Source: Enterococcus sp. CSURQ0835 (GTDB lineage Bacteria; Bacillota; Bacilli; Lactobacillales; Enterococcaceae). Taken from it: a stretch of DNA of 48,201 nucleotides. The stretch covers positions 1 to 48,201 of the forward strand of contig NZ_CACSLH010000024.1 in NCBI RefSeq assembly GCF_902706605.1. The letters run 5' to 3'. The notes under the pieces are model-generated. The model searched no databases, had not been told where the DNA came from, and saw only the letters and a list, made by a program, of their open reading frames with translations. Positions 42,302 through 48,201 of the stretch are shown in pieces. The position numbers were made by a program, and so were the translations under genes. Every line of letters begins with the position of its first letter. Position 1 is the first letter of the stretch.

Positions 42302-42943
42302 ATGTTCTTATTACGAAAGTATGGCTTTTATTTTTTGCTTTTTGGCGTGTTGAGTGACTTTTTGACGCCGTATGTTTTAGGATTTTTCTTTCCTAAGCTG
42401 AATCAACTAAAAATGGTGATCAGCCTGTTTGGAGAAGTAGGTAGTCCGGTTCGCCAGAGTTTTTTACTTTGGTCCGTTGTCTCGGGGACTTTTTTTGTCT
42501 TGGCAGTTCCAGCATTGTATCAGCAATTTACTGCAACTTCGCGACCATTAGCAATTTTACTTTCGGCCGCTGTCGGACTTTATGGATTGGGTGATTGTAT
42601 CTTTACTGGACTGTTCAGTGTCGAGACTGGAGAAGCCACCTGGAATTTCTCGACTTGGGTCCATAATATCGGTTCAGGTTTAGGCTATGCCGGCTTTTTA
42701 TTGTTTCCTTTATTTCTGATCTTACTGTATCAAAAACAAGGCGCATTAAGTCAGGTTCAGTTATACAGTTTTTTATTTGGATTGAGTATCTTGGTTGCCG
42801 GTATTTATGGTTTGGCTCGTATTCCAGCTCTTAGTCACCGACCGCTGTTTAATTTGTTAGGCTTTTGGCAGCGACTGAGCTTTTTCTTTAATTATTTACC
42901 CTTAGCAGTTTTGGCACTACAAAAAATAAAAAGCGGGACTTAA
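42302..42943 (+). CDS. DUF998-type integral membrane protein
   Basis: A 213-residue membrane protein with about six spans: YGFYFLLFGVLSDFLTPYVL, LLWSVVSGTFFVLAVPAL, LLSAAVGLYGLGDCIFTGLF and others. The pattern of a glycine- and aspartate-bearing span (GLGDCIF) followed by HNIGSGLGYAGF resembles the DUF998 group, of unknown function. AGGAGCTGAGG lies before ATG 42302. It stands alone between two terminators and shows no tie to the flanking sugar operons. Confidence 0.75.
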   Translation: MFLLRKYGFYFLLFGVLSDFLTPYVLGFFFPKLNQLKMVISLFGEVGSPVRQSFLLWSVVSGTFFVLAVPALYQQFTATSRPLAILLSAAVGLYGLGDCIFTGLFSVETGEATWNFSTWVHNIGSGLGYAGFLLFPLFLILLYQKQGALSQVQLYSFLFGLSILVAGIYGLARIPALSHRPLFNLLGFWQRLSFFFNYLPLAVLALQKIKSGT

Positions 42944-42987
42944 AAAAACTTCTTAGATAGATTTGACATCTAGGAAGTTCTTTTTTT
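42943..42987. terminator. Bidirectional terminator
   Basis: AAAAAACTTC-TTAGAT pairs with ATCTA-GGAAGTTCTTTTTTT between the DUF998 gene and the convergent GntR gene. Confidence 0.78.
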
Positions 42988-43000
42988 GTCTTCCAGCTAC

Positions 43001-43711
43001 TTAATTATTTAAATTGCTGCTTTGCAAAAAGAATTGTGAGTGCTGGTAATGATAAACCGTTTTTGAATAATCAAATGGCTTGCCAGAAGTCAGATAAAAT
43101 AATTCTTCGCTGTACATCGCCGGATCATCTAATTGCAATTTTAAAGTCTGAGCATGTTCCGCATTTAGCTTTTTAACTTTTAAATACTTATCGGAAAAAC
43201 CGATATTTAACTTCAATGCGTCGCGCAAATAATGAAAAATCGAACCACCTGCGATCTCTTCATTTAAATAAGGTACGACACTTTCACAAAAATAAGACTC
43301 TTCTAAGCACAAGATCTGTTCATTGATGAAGCGAATCCGTTTGACATGAAAGACTTGCTCCTCAGTTTTTAAGGCCAAATTTTCTTGGACATTTTTTGGC
43401 GGAAGTATTTTTTCGACGGTTAACACTTGACTGGTAATAGTAAAATCATCCAAGTCAGTCGTGAAGCCTTGGTTTTCAATCACATTGATATAACCGTATT
43501 TTCTTTTGCGCCGAACGAAGACGCCACTACCTTGCACTTGATAGATGACGCCGCGTTGTTCTAAAATCGTCAACGCTTTCACGATGGTACTTTTGCTGAC
43601 ACCGTATTCTTGGATCATTTCATTGAAGTTTGGTAGTTTCGTCCCTTGTTTTAAATCTTGCTGGACGATTTTTTTTTCGATATTTAACGCGATTTCGTTG
43701 TATTTCAGCAT
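43001..43711 (-). CDS. GntR/HutC-family regulator of the beta-glucoside operon
   Basis: A 236-residue protein with an N-terminal winged helix (KLPNFNEMIQEYGVSKSTIV, wing QVQGSGVFVRRKRKYGY) and a UTRA ligand domain (about 90-230, with FHVKRIRFINEQILCLEESY). AAAGGAG lies eight bases before ATG 43711 on the minus strand. It is divergent from the beta-glucoside PTS gene, and the 143-base gap carries a strong symmetric operator, so it probably represses that operon and responds to a phosphorylated beta-glucoside, as BglR/TreR-type proteins do. Confidence 0.88.
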   Translation of the reverse strand: MLKYNEIALNIEKKIVQQDLKQGTKLPNFNEMIQEYGVSKSTIVKALTILEQRGVIYQVQGSGVFVRRKRKYGYINVIENQGFTTDLDDFTITSQVLTVEKILPPKNVQENLALKTEEQVFHVKRIRFINEQILCLEESYFCESVVPYLNEEIAGGSIFHYLRDALKLNIGFSDKYLKVKKLNAEHAQTLKLQLDDPAMYSEELFYLTSGKPFDYSKTVYHYQHSQFFLQSSNLNN

Positions 43712-43763
43712 GTTGATTCTCCTTTAAGTTTTCCAGACTTATTTTACCATATTTTATTTTTTA

Positions 43764-43816
43764 TGAAAGCGCTATTGACTTATTGTACATTCACAAATAT
43801 AATTGTGAATGTACAA
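43764..43816 (+). promoter_or_regulatory. Promoter, operator and cre site of the beta-glucoside operon
   Basis: TTGACT (43775-43780), 17 bases, TATAAT (43798-43803) is a near-consensus promoter. TTGTACATTCACAA (43783-43796) and its exact reverse complement (43803-43816) flank the -10 box with a six-base gap. A cre-like TGAAAGCGCTATTG (43764-43777, 12 of 14) overlaps the -35 box. The layout predicts double repression, by the divergent GntR protein and by CcpA. Confidence 0.75.
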
Positions 43817-43854
43817 TTCGAGTTGGTACTAAAAAAGCACTGGGGTGAATAAAA

Positions 43855-47188
<3,334 letters not shown>

Positions 47189-47204
47189 ATAAGTAACTAA
47201 ATTT

Positions 47205-47238
47205 ACAGCCGCGACTATTTTGTGTTCGCGGCTGTAGT
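47205..47238 (+). terminator. Terminator of the beta-glucoside operon
   Basis: ACAGCCGCGA pairs perfectly with TCGCGGCTGT around an 11-base loop. The T-run is short and interrupted (AGTATTTT), so it may be leaky. Confidence 0.7.
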
Positions 47239-47283
47239 ATTTTCCAATATGGTATGATAGAAGAAAACATTGGAGGTAAAACG

Positions 47284-48090
47284 ATGAAAACTATCAATTT
47301 TGGGACAACGGATCAAAAAGTTCCAGCAGTCGTCTTAGGTTGCATGCGGATCAATTCAGCCGCTGATCCAGTTGCTGCGATCGAAACGGCGTATGATCAT
47401 GGTATCAACTTTTTTGATCATGCAGATATTTATGGTCAAGGAGAATGTGAAACGATTTTTGCTGAAGCGTTGAAAAAAACTTCGATCAAACGCGAAGATA
47501 TCTTCTTACAAACTAAAGGCGGGATCGTGCCCGGAAAGATGTTTGACTTTTCAAAAGAGCATTTAACTGAAGCAATCGATGGCAGTTTGAAACGTTTAGG
47601 TGTCGATTATGTAGATGCCTTTTTACTGCATCGGCCAGATACTTTATTTGATCCAGCAGAGGTGGCTGAAGTATTTAATCAGATGCACCAAGCTGGGAAA
47701 GTTAAATATTTTGGAGTCAGTAATCAAAATCCGGGGCAGATCGAATTATTGAAAAAGTATGTCAAACAGCCGCTTGTAGTGAACCAATTACAATTTGGGA
47801 TCATGCATACGGGAATGATCGATCATGGGATCCATGTCAATATGACTGATCCCCGCAGCGTGGATCACGATGGTGGGATCTTGGAATATTCACGACTCCA
47901 TGAGATGACGATTCAAGCATGGTCGCCTTACCAATACGGATTTTTTGAAGGGGTCTTTATCGGAAATGAAAAATTTCCTGAATTGAATCAAACGTTAACT
48001 GAGTTAGCAGAAAAATATCACACGACGCCAACTGGCTTAGCAAGTGCTTGGATCTTGACCCATCCAGCTAAGATGCAAGTGATTGCTTAA
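47284..48090 (+). pseudogene. Aldo/keto reductase (YdhF-like), 3'-truncated
   Basis: A 268-residue NADPH-dependent aldo/keto reductase. The catalytic tetrad is visible: Asp45 and Tyr50 in FFDHADIYGQGE, Lys78 in FLQTKGGI and His116 in DAFLLHRPD. YdhF-type proteins are about 300 residues and continue from MQVIA into a GT/S-x-K segment that binds the 2'-phosphate of NADPH, then a final helix. Here the frame stops right after HPAKMQVIA, and eight bases later the end of a serine recombinase gene begins on the other strand. The C-terminal 35 to 40 residues have probably been cut off by integration of a mobile element. Start ATG 47284 follows GGAGGT; the ATG at 47254 lies before the ribosome site. 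Confidence 0.75.
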
Positions 48091-48201
48091 ATGGTCACAT
48101 AAAAAAATAAACTTCTATATTATCACCATCTACTTCTATTCGATCTACTACTTTCTCGATTAATTTACGCTTTTCTTCGAAAGTCAGTGTTTCATAACCC
48201 T
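48088..48201. mobile_element. End of an integrated element carrying a serine recombinase
   Basis: The aldo/keto reductase frame is interrupted after the codons for MQVIA, and the recombinase gene ends within a few bases, as recombinase genes usually lie at the very end of their elements. The exact crossover site cannot be fixed from one junction. Confidence 0.6.
48095..48201 (-). CDS. Large serine recombinase, C-terminal end (partial)
   Basis: Reading leftwards from the window edge, 34 codons end in a TGA (complement of 48095-48097): the text ETLTFEEKRKLIEKVVDRIE followed by a short VDGDNIEVYF tail. This ending is typical of large serine recombinases of the TnpX/TndX/Ccr-like group in Firmicutes mobile elements. 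Most of the gene lies outside the window. Its stop codon faces the truncated aldo/keto reductase, which places the end of an integrated element at about 48085-48097. Confidence 0.75.
   Translation of the reverse strand, partial: GYETLTFEEKRKLIEKVVDRIEVDGDNIEVYFFM

Overview
The window is a low-GC Gram-positive chromosome segment, most likely from Enterococcus. The evidence is AGGAGG-type ribosome sites, T-rich hairpin terminators, CcpA (cre)-like sites, many PTS and PRD-regulated loci, and a gene set matching the families first defined on E. faecalis EF_0829 to EF_0839. I cannot fix the species. It carries almost no housekeeping genes (one extra truA) and reads as an accessory carbohydrate-utilisation region. 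Both edges are mobile DNA: an IS30-type transposase start cuts a Gfo/Idh/MocA oxidoreductase at the left, and the C-terminus of a large serine recombinase abuts a truncated aldo/keto reductase at the right. No tRNA, rRNA or CRISPR was seen, and no gene-free stretch exceeds about 300 bases.

Layout. 1-5.6 kb: IS30 edge, oxidoreductase remnant, stand-alone sugar-ABC ATPase (msmK), an ABC exporter wrecked by an internal deletion and two frameshifts with its TetR-type regulator, and a DUF1456 protein. 5.7-10.3 kb: GntR/FCD regulator divergent from a three-gene tetronate-type operon (dehydrogenase, DUF1537 kinase, GntP permease). 10.3-20.8 kb: ArsR regulator divergent from an MFS exporter, DinB-like protein, DMT exporter, truA, SulP transporter, a MarR-controlled heterodimeric multidrug ABC exporter, and a TetR remnant. 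21.0-28.4 kb: a nine-gene PRD-controlled operon of largely uncharacterised families (PRD regulator, small PRD protein, SFCGS protein, DUF4312, DUF4311, DUF4310, amidohydrolase, DgaE-like lyase, KDPG-type aldolase). 28.5-30.6 kb: a small charged protein, an Rrf2 regulator, and a secreted NlpC/P60 protein that has lost its catalytic residues. 30.8-37.0 kb: an alf-2-like operon for core-fucosylated GlcNAc-Asn. 37.2-42.2 kb: a fructose-family PTS with duplicated IIB and an AlsE-like epimerase. 42.3-47.2 kb: a DUF998 membrane protein and a beta-glucoside PTS with its GntR regulator and 6-phospho-beta-glucosidase. 47.3-48.2 kb: the truncated aldo/keto reductase and the recombinase end.

How the genes work together. 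Each catabolic block has its own regulator, transporter and enzymes, and several start regions carry a palindromic operator plus a cre-like site, so substrate induction with glucose repression is the likely scheme. The alf-2-like block would import fucosyl-GlcNAc-Asn (MFS), remove fucose (GH29), split GlcNAc from Asn (glycosylasparaginase) and phosphorylate GlcNAc (ROK). The nine-gene block appears to import an unknown substrate, probably an acylated amino-sugar acid, deacylate it, eliminate ammonia with a PLP enzyme and cleave the product with an aldolase. Its transporter is the best candidate here for an undescribed system.
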